From Treponema sp. (lineage in GTDB: Bacteria > Spirochaetota > Spirochaetia > Treponematales > Treponemataceae), in NCBI GenBank assembly GCA_017617145.1, contig JAFZWX010000158.1, positions 1 through 39,280 of the forward strand: DNA of 39,280 bases, in the 5' to 3' direction. The position numbers were made by a program, and so were the translations under genes. Shown one piece after another: positions 22,342-29,870 of the stretch. Under the pieces are notes generated by a model that saw only the letters and a program-made list of their open reading frames with translations, did not search any database and was not told the DNA's origin. Position 1 is the first letter of the stretch, and every line of letters begins with the position of its first letter.

Positions 22342-23021
22342 ATAAACAGTTCTATTCAGAAATTGAAAACAGTTTCTCAGCATCAAGACTATCTGTATAT
22401 AAGCAAGATGGAGCAGATGATATCACTTGTATTGCAAGATATCTTTATAACATTGAAGTTTGTAAAAGTCTTTATTCTTCTTTGAATATTTTTGAAGTAA
22501 CATTCAGAAATTCTATTGATAAAGTTTTATGTACAGTAGCAGGTGCTGATAATTGGTATGACATTTTGCCTCTCGACGCAACATCAATAAAAAATATAAA
22601 TGATGCTAAGCATAAGATTCAAAAAAAGGGAAAGCCCATTACACATGATAGAATTGTTTCAGAGCTAACTTTTGGTTTTTGGACTTCTTTATTAACCCCA
22701 AGATATTCTCAGGCTTCTTTCCAGAGTAAAATTATAAAGACTTGTTTCAGAAGTATTCCAGCTTCACAAAGAAACATCAAAAACCTGCAAACTAGGTTCG
22801 ATAGAATCCGTATATTAAGAAACAGAGTTTCTCATCATGAACGAATTATTCACTGGAAAAACTTAAACAACCAACACAATGAGTTACTTGAAAGCATTAA
22901 ATGGCTGGACAGAGCATCGTATGAACTTGCTTGCAGTTGTGACAGATTTTCAAAAGTTTATGCAAAAGAATTCAAATTATATAAAAAGTATGTAAAAAGA
23001 CACTGGAACAAATATAAATAA
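22338..23021 (+). CDS. Abi-like HEPN protein (second)
   Basis: A 227-residue Abi-family protein. The HEPN RNase motif RNRVSH (161-166, context RIRILRNRVSHHERI) and the N-terminal SLNIFEVTFRNSIDKVL stretch are typical of Abi-like proteins. It is only distantly related to the Abi_2 protein at 20822. Likely an RNase causing growth arrest on phage infection. A structured RNA (22201-22263) and a tandem repeat lie immediately upstream, which invites comparison with RNA-antitoxin-controlled Abi toxins. No class 3 promoter reads into it. Confidence 0.8.
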   Translation: MNKQFYSEIENSFSASRLSVYKQDGADDITCIARYLYNIEVCKSLYSSLNIFEVTFRNSIDKVLCTVAGADNWYDILPLDATSIKNINDAKHKIQKKGKPITHDRIVSELTFGFWTSLLTPRYSQASFQSKIIKTCFRSIPASQRNIKNLQTRFDRIRILRNRVSHHERIIHWKNLNNQHNELLESIKWLDRASYELACSCDRFSKVYAKEFKLYKKYVKRHWNKYK

Positions 23022-23057
23022 AAAAGGAATCAAAAGCTGCGTTTATTGGACATATCT

Positions 23058-23072
23058 TATCATGTTGTGATA
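23058..23072. promoter_or_regulatory. orphan class 3 operator between convergent genes
   Basis: TATCATGTTGTGATA is a good class 3 core, but no -10 box lies at the standard distance on either strand (AAATAA on plus, ATAAAC on minus) and both flanking genes point toward it. It may be a relic of a lost promoter or a decoy site. Confidence 0.5.
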
Positions 23073-23112
23073 TAGAATTCCTTAAATAACATAATTATTG
23101 TTTTGAGCCTTT

Positions 23113-23991
23113 TTAAATATTTAATTCTGTAATGATTGGGAAATGATCAGAAATAGTAGTATGATAATCTTGAAAAGAAACTTCTTTATAATTACCAATT
23201 TTTATCTGCGTAGTTCCATCTCTTGATATATGAAGGACACCAAGTACAAAATCCCACGGATCATTCGGGTTATCATTAAAAGCTTGTTTTCTAATTCTGT
23301 TTTTGAGGTTAGAGTTGAAAATAAAGTGATCCATTGCGTTTCCCATTTGACCTGCTTGTGTTAAAGTAGTCTGGGTCCCCTTCCCTGTTGTATTTTCATC
23401 ATCTAATAACCAGTTAGATAAAACGTGATTATCTGAAAAATGTTTTGAAAGTAAATCATCACTGAAATTAAAATCACCACCAGCCATTATATAAGCATCC
23501 GGAAATTGATTATCCAGATAAGTCAGCAGCTGTTCTAAATTTCTTAAGTCCTCAGCATGTTCGCTACCTTCAACAATTTTTGCATTACCATCTGAAGCAA
23601 GATGAACATTTACCAAAATAAGTTCCTTGGAACCTGTGCCAAATTTGATAACTTGGAAATTATTATTCCTGTTCTGATAGCTCCAGTAATCTTTTGTAAT
23701 ATCTTCTACCCTATTTCCAAAAAGAGCAGGCCTATAAAAAACTGCATTATGTAAATTTCGATTACAATTTGAATAAGATTCTGTTGATATTACAGAAACA
23801 TCGTTTCCAAGAAAAGATGTAAGATCATTTATAAAGTTTGGTTCAAACTTATAGACTTCCTGAAGCGTTACAATATCAACATTGTTATATTCAACAATTT
23901 CTTTTAGAGCTTTTTTCCATTCTAACCATTCTGCTGAATCAAGACCTCCCCATGTACGGAGACTGCAGACATTAAATGACATTATTTTCAT
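23113..23991 (-). CDS. endonuclease/exonuclease/phosphatase (EEP) family protein
   Basis: A 292-residue cytoplasmic hydrolase of the EEP superfamily (DNase I/Exo III fold). The family motifs occur in order: MSFNVCSLR at the start, DIVTLQEVY (Glu45 binds metal), LVNVHLASD, MAGGDFNFSD, AMDHFIF and ISDHFPI at the end. Members cleave DNA phosphodiesters or remove phosphates. No signal peptide. Ribosome site GGAG lies upstream. No WYL operator was found. It may belong to the region's nuclease repertoire, but the substrate is unknown. Confidence 0.87.
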   Translation of the reverse strand: MKIMSFNVCSLRTWGGLDSAEWLEWKKALKEIVEYNNVDIVTLQEVYKFEPNFINDLTSFLGNDVSVISTESYSNCNRNLHNAVFYRPALFGNRVEDITKDYWSYQNRNNNFQVIKFGTGSKELILVNVHLASDGNAKIVEGSEHAEDLRNLEQLLTYLDNQFPDAYIMAGGDFNFSDDLLSKHFSDNHVLSNWLLDDENTTGKGTQTTLTQAGQMGNAMDHFIFNSNLKNRIRKQAFNDNPNDPWDFVLGVLHISRDGTTQIKIGNYKEVSFQDYHTTISDHFPIITELNI

Positions 23992-24147
23992 ACTTTAAAC
24001 TCCATAAATCTCTTATAAATAGGAGGAATACTAACTTTCCAAGTGTTCATAAAATTAAACTGCAAGAACAATCTCCAATTTAGAATACATTATGTGTCTT
24101 GTTAGCATAATGAGAACTGTATTTGACCGCCATTCTTTCTTCAACTA

Positions 24148-24444
24148 TTATATTCTTTTCTTCAAAAGTTTTCTGCATTCTTTTATAAAAGAATCTTTTT
24201 TAGAAGCTTTTGCAACTCTAATATTGCTAGGATTCATTAGACGTATTCGTTTTCCAAATTTATGTCCTTGAAAAATCCATCCATCTTTTTCAACATAATT
24301 AAACCAGTTATCATCTTCTGATTCTAATTCACGTTCTTTGTTATTCTTGAATTGTAAATCTTCAATTGAATTTTTTTTCTCTATTAATAAATTAATTATT
24401 TGAAATAATACCTTGCGTTCACTTAAAGAATTAATATCTTCCAT
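24148..24444 (-). CDS. hypothetical protein, third gene of an unknown operon
   Basis: A 98-residue soluble protein, mostly helical with a lysine-rich end (KASKKDSFIKECRKLLKKRI). The centre, NWFNYVEKDGWIFQGHKFGK, may be a short beta hairpin. No family recognised. It is 14 bp after the 257-residue gene, in an AT-rich three-gene cluster (25643 to 24148). Confidence 0.6.
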   Translation of the reverse strand: MEDINSLSERKVLFQIINLLIEKKNSIEDLQFKNNKERELESEDDNWFNYVEKDGWIFQGHKFGKRIRLMNPSNIRVAKASKKDSFIKECRKLLKKRI

Positions 24445-24458
24445 TCTTACATATCTCC

Positions 24459-25232
24459 TTAGAATTTAACATCAATCTCATAGACTGTTTCTTCAAAAGT
24501 ATGCAAAATCTTGTTATAACCAGATTTTAGAGAAACATTTAATGCTTGTAATCCTAAAACTAATTCTCGACTTTTATTAAATTCAGAGGACATGTTTATT
24601 GAAATCTTTTGCGATTTAATGAAATTTGTATTATTAGGATTTCTCTTTTCTAATAATCCTTGAATATCCAAATTATCTAGCAAACCATATTTTTCTGCTA
24701 TCATTTTTGCTTTTTCATAACTCGCAAGTGAATACGTTCCATCATAGGTTTCTTCTCTGATATATTTCAACTTCTTTGAATTTGAGTTAGAGCTATGATA
24801 TTCTGCATCTATTCCAACTAATTGTTGCTTCTTGTTTTTCTTATCTTCACTCTTAACAGTTTTATTCACTTTTGTACTTAGAGTTACATTCTTTTCAATT
24901 GACTCGTAGCTGTTCTTATATGAATATGTTTTAAAAGATGTTGCTCCCAAAAATTGTAATATTTCTGAAAGACATTGTGCTTTTGAATTAATGATTTCTT
25001 TTTCTGCTTCATCAAAACTTAAATATACATTATTTAAGAATGGATTCTTTATAAATACATCACCTTCCACAGGAATCATTGTACCTGAAATCTTAATATT
25101 CTTGTTTTTTACAAATTCTTCAAAATCTTCGGGATAATATTTTTTTACTGCTACAGGCCAATTGATCTTTTTGTTTTTTATGAGCTGTGCCTCAGAATCC
25201 CACCCTGTTAAAAAAATTACGTCATCTGCCAT
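24459..25232 (-). CDS. hypothetical protein, second gene of an unknown operon
   Basis: A 257-residue soluble protein. The N-terminus reads MADDVIFLTGWDSEAQLIKN; a helical segment (SKAQCLSEILQFLGATSFK) separates it from a basic, Ser/Lys-rich middle (about 105-150) and a strand-rich C-terminus. No signal peptide, transmembrane segment or catalytic motif is apparent, and I recognise no family. Alternating polar-hydrophobic stretches in the middle could be amphipathic hairpins, but I would not claim a pore-forming role. AT-rich composition and unknown neighbours on both sides suggest a recently acquired module. Confidence 0.62.
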   Translation of the reverse strand: MADDVIFLTGWDSEAQLIKNKKINWPVAVKKYYPEDFEEFVKNKNIKISGTMIPVEGDVFIKNPFLNNVYLSFDEAEKEIINSKAQCLSEILQFLGATSFKTYSYKNSYESIEKNVTLSTKVNKTVKSEDKKNKKQQLVGIDAEYHSSNSNSKKLKYIREETYDGTYSLASYEKAKMIAEKYGLLDNLDIQGLLEKRNPNNTNFIKSQKISINMSSEFNKSRELVLGLQALNVSLKSGYNKILHTFEETVYEIDVKF

Positions 25233-25250
25233 TCTCTAAATCTCCATTGT

Positions 25251-25643
25251 TTATAAATTTGCCAATACATTATTGATAATAGCTTCTGCATCTTTGCTTA
25301 TTTTATCATTAGCCCTAAGTTTTATAGAAAACCACGGACCTTCATCGATAGAATTTGGTTCAAGTTTAAAATGATACCGAGCCTTTTTTATAGCTGCTCT
25401 CAATTTCTTATCATCCGACATAAAAAAAGCTAAATTAAAACCATATTTTATATAATAGCCTAACCAGATTTTTACTGGTTTGTTAGAAATATCATAAAAA
25501 ACGCCAGAATATTTTCGATCAAAATTAGTATAAAAAAGGCAGAAATCTTCCTCTGCTTTTCTGTTTATATCTCTTTTGGTTCCATTCTGCACTGGAGTTT
25601 GCATTAATAATTTCATAATATGAAGTTTTTTTATAAATCGCAT
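25251..25643 (-). CDS. hypothetical protein, first gene of an unknown operon
   Basis: A 130-residue protein with a basic N-terminus (MRFIKKLHIMKLLMQTPVQN), a conserved-looking core (FYTNFDRKYSGVFYDISNKP, WLGYYIKYGFNLAFFMSDDK) and a helical end. No known family. An AAAAGG ribosome site 8 bp from the ATG supports the 25643 start, although an internal Met at residue 10 is possible. A TATAAT box lies about 25 bp upstream. It heads the operon 25643-24148 with gaps of 18 and 14 bp. Confidence 0.6.
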   Translation of the reverse strand: MRFIKKLHIMKLLMQTPVQNGTKRDINRKAEEDFCLFYTNFDRKYSGVFYDISNKPVKIWLGYYIKYGFNLAFFMSDDKKLRAAIKKARYHFKLEPNSIDEGPWFSIKLRANDKISKDAEAIINNVLANL

Positions 25644-25761
25644 AATCCAAACCTTTTATAATATTATACTTCAGAACATTTCATTTGTAAAAAGAATTTC
25701 TCCATATAAGATACACCTTAGCATTTTGGCAACATGAAGATTTTACTAAATTTTTAATTTT

Positions 25762-26523
25762 TTAAATAATCACCCCCTGATGATACACAGCCCCATATTT
25801 AGACTCCTTATTCTCATACCCACAATCACTATGCCAATGCCCAAAGAACCACTTCTTGTACTCAATCATCCCGTCAACTTTATCATTAAACACCACGGTT
25901 GAATCTTTCAATACTTCCTTCAGGTGCTTTTCATTTTTGAAAAAATCATCTGTTTCGGCTATGCCTGCACTAGAGCCAGTATGTGACAAAACATAATCAA
26001 ACTTGCTGCCACAAGAAGCAATTTTCGCGAGGCAAGACGCTTTCTCTTCTTCACTCCACTCTTCCTGCGGCCACCAGGATTCGTGTGGGACACGCCAGGC
26101 TTTATCTTCGCTCATTGCACCGCCAAGAACAAGGAAGCGTTTTTCCTCAATCGTGTAAACTTCACCACGGCGCAAATAGAACACGTTATCACTTACCTTC
26201 AAAACCTTCGCCCCAAACATCTCCACTTCAGGCAACTTTTCAATTACATCATAATTATCATGATTTCCCTGAACCGCCAGCACTTTGAAAGGCTTCTGGT
26301 TATACCACTTGAGAAGATATCTGTCTGTATGATCATACGGATGGATCCCGTGCTCATCAATTTCACAATCAGAGCTCCAGGGCAGGCCAAAATCGCCGAG
26401 TACAATGGCAACAGTTATGTCATGATAATCTACTCCCTGCTCCATGCAGCAGAGTTTCATGTTTTTGCTGGAGAGATTGGACATATCTGTTGTGTTGTGC
26501 GTGTCACCGGTTATGTAAATCAT
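25762..26523 (-). CDS. calcineurin-like metallophosphoesterase
   Basis: A 253-residue phosphoesterase with the full metal-binding set: GDTH (6-9), GDFG (43-46), GNHD (86-89), SHTGSS and GHWHSD near the end. Such enzymes hydrolyse nucleic acids, nucleotides or phosphoproteins with two metal ions. It starts 19 bp after the AAA+ ATPase gene and is almost certainly in the same operon, under the class 3 promoter at 28247-28278. The pairing suggests an effector whose access or activity is governed by the ATPase; that link is inference. Confidence 0.88.
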   Translation of the reverse strand: MIYITGDTHNTTDMSNLSSKNMKLCCMEQGVDYHDITVAIVLGDFGLPWSSDCEIDEHGIHPYDHTDRYLLKWYNQKPFKVLAVQGNHDNYDVIEKLPEVEMFGAKVLKVSDNVFYLRRGEVYTIEEKRFLVLGGAMSEDKAWRVPHESWWPQEEWSEEEKASCLAKIASCGSKFDYVLSHTGSSAGIAETDDFFKNEKHLKEVLKDSTVVFNDKVDGMIEYKKWFFGHWHSDCGYENKESKYGAVYHQGVII

Positions 26524-26542
26524 GCGATTACCCCTCTACCCT

Positions 26543-28219
26543 TTACAAACAAAATCCCATTCTTTTAGCACCATCGGGATTTTCAAGCTTTTCGCTTTTA
26601 CACATCTCGTGGATTTCGGCTATGTCTGGGCGTTCACCATTGATCACTTCGTTCATGGCTACCTTGCGGACGATATTGTCAATCTGGCCGCCGGAAAAGT
26701 CGTAGTCGCGGGCAAACTCGGCGGCGTCTTTTTCATCAAGCCAGCCAAGCTTGTTCATCCAGATAGAAGTCTTGGCTTCGGTCGAAGGATTTTCAAACTT
26801 AATCTTGAACAAAAAGCGGCGTTCAAAAGCAGAGTCCATATTTGAGGCAAGGTTTGTTGTGGCAATAAAAATGCCCTGAATACTTTCAAGCTCTTCAAGA
26901 ATGATATTCTGAATAGCGTTTTCGGTCTGGGCACAGTTGCCGGCATTAGAGTCCTTTCGCTTGGAAATCAAGGCATCGGCTTCGTTGAACAAAAGAATTG
27001 GCATGAGTTCGCCCTTCTTCTGGGCAATTTCGCAGGCGTTTTTGTAGCTGGTAAAAATCTTTTTGATTCTCTTTTCGCTTTCGCCAAACCAGGCAGACTT
27101 GGCCTCGCTGATATCAACATGAACAATTGAACGGCCGGTTTCCTTGGCAATCTGCATTACAGATTCGGTCTTGCCGGTTCCTGGGGCACCGTACAACAAC
27201 ACTGCTACACCAACTGGAAGTCCGTCGTCACGCAGACGCTTTTGAATACCACGGAGCTTGTCTTCCTGCAAGGCATTCTTGAGTCGGTCAATATCCTTTT
27301 GATTTTCCTTGCTATAAAAAAGAGTTTTTGACTTTATGGCATCGGTCTTGATGAGATTCTTTTCGTTAATTGAATCTGCAAAAAGAAAAGCCTTTTCGCC
27401 AAGTACAAGTTTTTTACCCTTGTCGGTAAGAGTGACTGTGGCATCGGAAAGATTTCCCTTTTGTGAAAATTCAAGAAGCCCCTTCTTAAACAGTTCATGA
27501 GTTTCGTCCATCATTTGAGAAGCTACGGTGTATCTTTTTCCGCCGTCATATAAATCGCCAATTGTAGAACTTAGGTTAGACTCACCGCCTTTTACCACAT
27601 CATTTGCAACATCGTACAAAAAGAATCGGTTCTTCTGATTTTCAATTTCGGCACTAACACGTTGAACCATGGGAATGTCGCGGTGATTTTCTTCGTATCT
27701 CCATAAAATACGATGAATAGTTCTTTCGCTAAGATTCTCATCCAAGCGCGATTCATAACGTTCGGCAAAACGACACAAAAAATCAATTTCATCAATTTCC
27801 TGTTTTTCAGGAGGAATATATTCCGTATTGTTATAAAGAGAATCACAAAAATCTCCCTGTGGATAAATACAGTCACGATTTCTTCGCCATTCGACAAAGC
27901 CCCTGTCGACAAGAGTTTCCATATCTTTTTTCCAGCTCATAATTGCCATTGCCGGAACAAGAAGAATATCTGCCGCATCACTAACCGAGGTGCTATCATC
28001 ATTTTCAATAAAATGTTCACAGGTAATGCACAAAAGCCAAACCTGATTTTGAGTTAGCTTGTACAAATCCTTTAATCGTTCAAATGCTGTCAGATATTTC
28101 TGAGATTTCTTTGGATTTAATTTTGATTTTCTAAGTGCTTCAAACACGCACGACATAGCCAATGGAATATTCCATCTGATTTTCTTTGCATTAACCTTAA
28201 CTTCATTTTCTTCGTTCAT
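26543..28219 (-). CDS. AAA+ ATPase with winged-helix-like N-terminal region
   Basis: A 558-residue protein. The C-terminal third is an AAA+ domain: Walker A GAPGTGKT (344-351), a Walker B position reading ILLFNEADAL in which Asn replaces the usual Asp while the catalytic Glu remains, sensor 1 IATTNLASNMD and the arginine-finger segment FERRF. The N-terminal 330 residues contain helices and winged-helix-like stretches (METLVDRGFVEWRRNRD; LTDKGKKLVLGE). The start at 28219 is set by GAGAGGTG; the codon at 28243 lies over the -10 region. Class 3 promoter directly upstream; the metallophosphoesterase follows. Likely a remodelling ATPase, perhaps a defence sensor. Confidence 0.85.
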   Translation of the reverse strand: MNEENEVKVNAKKIRWNIPLAMSCVFEALRKSKLNPKKSQKYLTAFERLKDLYKLTQNQVWLLCITCEHFIENDDSTSVSDAADILLVPAMAIMSWKKDMETLVDRGFVEWRRNRDCIYPQGDFCDSLYNNTEYIPPEKQEIDEIDFLCRFAERYESRLDENLSERTIHRILWRYEENHRDIPMVQRVSAEIENQKNRFFLYDVANDVVKGGESNLSSTIGDLYDGGKRYTVASQMMDETHELFKKGLLEFSQKGNLSDATVTLTDKGKKLVLGEKAFLFADSINEKNLIKTDAIKSKTLFYSKENQKDIDRLKNALQEDKLRGIQKRLRDDGLPVGVAVLLYGAPGTGKTESVMQIAKETGRSIVHVDISEAKSAWFGESEKRIKKIFTSYKNACEIAQKKGELMPILLFNEADALISKRKDSNAGNCAQTENAIQNIILEELESIQGIFIATTNLASNMDSAFERRFLFKIKFENPSTEAKTSIWMNKLGWLDEKDAAEFARDYDFSGGQIDNIVRKVAMNEVINGERPDIAEIHEMCKSEKLENPDGAKRMGFCL

Positions 28220-28246
28220 AATTTCACCTCTCAATCTACACATATA

Positions 28247-28278
28247 AATATAGTGGGTGTGACTATCATTTTATGATA
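28247..28278 (-). promoter_or_regulatory. class 3 operator and -10 box of the AAA+/phosphoesterase operon
   Basis: Minus strand: TATCATAAAATGATA (28264-28278) plus G, 10 bp, TATATT (28252-28247); predicted start near 28240, 20 bp before the ATG. Confidence 0.75.
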
Positions 28279-28347
28279 TTGTTCAGAGATTTTTGGGTTA
28301 TTTTTGATTATATAAGGAGTCGGTGCCTGGGTCATTAAAGTTGTGAT

Positions 28348-29088
28348 TTAATGCCTTATTGCATAAACTACAGCAATACTTTCCAGGATGATTGGCACTA
28401 CTCCAAGAACTACATTCCAAAGACTTATGAAGCTTACAGGAAAGATTGCCTGCCATACTGTCATGTTGTTGTAAAGGACATTCACAAGGCAGCCACCGAC
28501 CATGGAAACTAAATACATAAAGATTAAGGCTTTTGCAAGGCCTGCAATGAATTTGTCTGAACCGTCCATGTTGCTGCAAAAATCAACGTCTTTTCGGATT
28601 TTGTCTTTTTGCTCGGCAGCTTCTTCCGGGGAAATTTCTCCTTTAGAAAGACGGTTATCTACGTCAAACATACGCTGTGGCATTGCATCTAATGAAAATC
28701 TGGCCGCTGTTTCTACTACTCGTCCGGCGCCTCTTTTTACCAGAATATATGTTCCTGTTAGCAGCATCACAGCAAGAACAATGTTCACAACACTATTAAA
28801 ATTGAGTATTTCAATGTACTTATATAAAATGCTTCTTGTATCTGTAAGAATAGTTCTGGTAAATGAAATTGCGATGGCAAGAATCCACAAAGATAGAAAA
28901 AGTAAAACTCGTGGTAATGTCCTGAAATCTTGAGGATATTTTATAGTCATACCAAGTACCAAAACTGAAACCATCCACACAATTGCGTACAGAATATCAA
29001 CCATGAGCGCAGGCATTGGGATAAGCAACAGAATCATACAGGCGATAAAGCCTGAGATTCCCAAATAACGAAAGAAAAACTGCAGCAT
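28348..29088 (-). CDS. stand-alone FlhA/FHIPEP-like transmembrane domain protein
   Basis: A 246-residue membrane protein matching the N-terminal half of FlhA/SctV, the export gate of flagellar and virulence type III secretion. In order: LLIPMPALMVDILYAIVWMV (21-40), a segment ending RTIL (78-81), KRGAGRVVETAARFSLDAMP (118-137), which is close to the FlhA KGAGRV...ARFTLDAMPGKQ signature, an EISPEEAAEQKDKIRKDVDF loop, and SNMDGSDKF (172-180), where the Asp equals FlhA Asp208. The cytoplasmic C-terminal domain of FlhA is absent and the frame ends naturally. GGAGG supports the 29088 start. Class 3 promoter. No other secretion gene is in the window. Confidence 0.82.
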   Translation of the reverse strand: MLQFFFRYLGISGFIACMILLLIPMPALMVDILYAIVWMVSVLVLGMTIKYPQDFRTLPRVLLFLSLWILAIAISFTRTILTDTRSILYKYIEILNFNSVVNIVLAVMLLTGTYILVKRGAGRVVETAARFSLDAMPQRMFDVDNRLSKGEISPEEAAEQKDKIRKDVDFCSNMDGSDKFIAGLAKALIFMYLVSMVGGCLVNVLYNNMTVWQAIFPVSFISLWNVVLGVVPIILESIAVVYAIRH

Positions 29089-29119
29089 TGTTTCCTCCAT
29101 AAGAATTATTCTATTCTTA

Positions 29120-29151
29120 ATTATACGGAGGTGCGCTATCATTTTGTGATA
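29120..29151 (-). promoter_or_regulatory. class 3 operator and -10 box of the FlhA-like gene
   Basis: Minus strand: TATCACAAAATGATA (29137-29151) plus G, 10 bp, TATAAT (29125-29120). Consensus class 3 sequence, identical in core to the helicase promoter at 36260. The leader contains a small inverted repeat (AAGAAT...ATTCTT). Confidence 0.78.
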
Positions 29152-29232
29152 TTGGGAAAAATTATATCATAATAATATTTCAGATGATTTTTCCGAAAAA
29201 ATGTATTATAATAAAATATATGGAGGTACCGT

Positions 29233-29463
29233 ATGTCTTATGCAGTTTTGGAAAAGCAAATACAAGCTTTGCCGGAAGAATATTTGGAAGAAGTCTCAAA
29301 TTATGTTCAGAAATTGCTGACAAAGATTGCCTCACTAAAAAATGAGAACACTACGACTTTATCGGGTTTAAAGCTCGGACTTGCAGAAGGCCAGTATAAT
29401 TATCCTGATGATATTCATGCAGGTGAAGAAATTATTGCCGATGCATTTGAGGATTATCTATGA
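29233..29463 (+). CDS. VapB-like antitoxin
   Basis: A 76-residue antitoxin upstream of a PIN toxin. The N-terminus (VLEKQIQALPEEYLEEVSNYVQKLLTKI) is of the DUF2281-like type and the acidic C-terminus (HAGEEIIADAFEDYL) suits toxin binding. GGAGG lies ahead of the ATG, and the last 4 bases overlap the toxin start (ATGA). A TATAAT box lies just upstream near 29210. It sits back to back with the FlhA-like gene but has no WYL operator of its own in the correct orientation. Confidence 0.82.
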   Translation: MSYAVLEKQIQALPEEYLEEVSNYVQKLLTKIASLKNENTTTLSGLKLGLAEGQYNYPDDIHAGEEIIADAFEDYL

Positions 29464-29867
29464 AAATCCTTCTAGACACACATCTTCTTATTTGGATTCA
29501 TACAAATACCAGCAAACTTCCTAAAGCATTTCTCCCCTATGCTCAGGATCCTAATAATCAATTCTATTACAGTTCTGTAAGCATCTGGGAAACACAGATA
29601 AAATATACAAAAAATAAAACTTTATTTCCTATTTCTGGAGATATACTCGACAAATACTGTAAGCAAGCTGGAATGAATTCTCTTCTTGTAAAACCAGAAC
29701 ATTCATTCTTACTTGATACACTCACTTATTCCAATACAGCCCCAAGAGAGCATAAAGATCCTTTTGACAGACTTCTTATTTGTCAGGCTAAATCAGAAAA
29801 CATGCTTTTCCTAACACACGATGAACTCTTGCCATATTACAATGAGCCTTGTGTAAAATATATTTAA
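29460..29867 (+). CDS. VapC-like PIN-domain toxin
   Basis: A 135-residue PIN-domain ribonuclease. Conserved acidic residues are in MKILLDTHLLIW (Asp6), SSVSIWETQIK (Glu), HKDPFDRLL and FLTHDELLPYY. VapC toxins cleave tRNA or rRNA; the target here is unknown. It overlaps the antitoxin by 4 bases and ends 3 bp before the convergent helicase gene. It appears intact, unlike the remnant at 35815-35964. Confidence 0.88.
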   Translation: MKILLDTHLLIWIHTNTSKLPKAFLPYAQDPNNQFYYSSVSIWETQIKYTKNKTLFPISGDILDKYCKQAGMNSLLVKPEHSFLLDTLTYSNTAPREHKDPFDRLLICQAKSENMLFLTHDELLPYYNEPCVKYI

Positions 29868-29870
29868 TCC

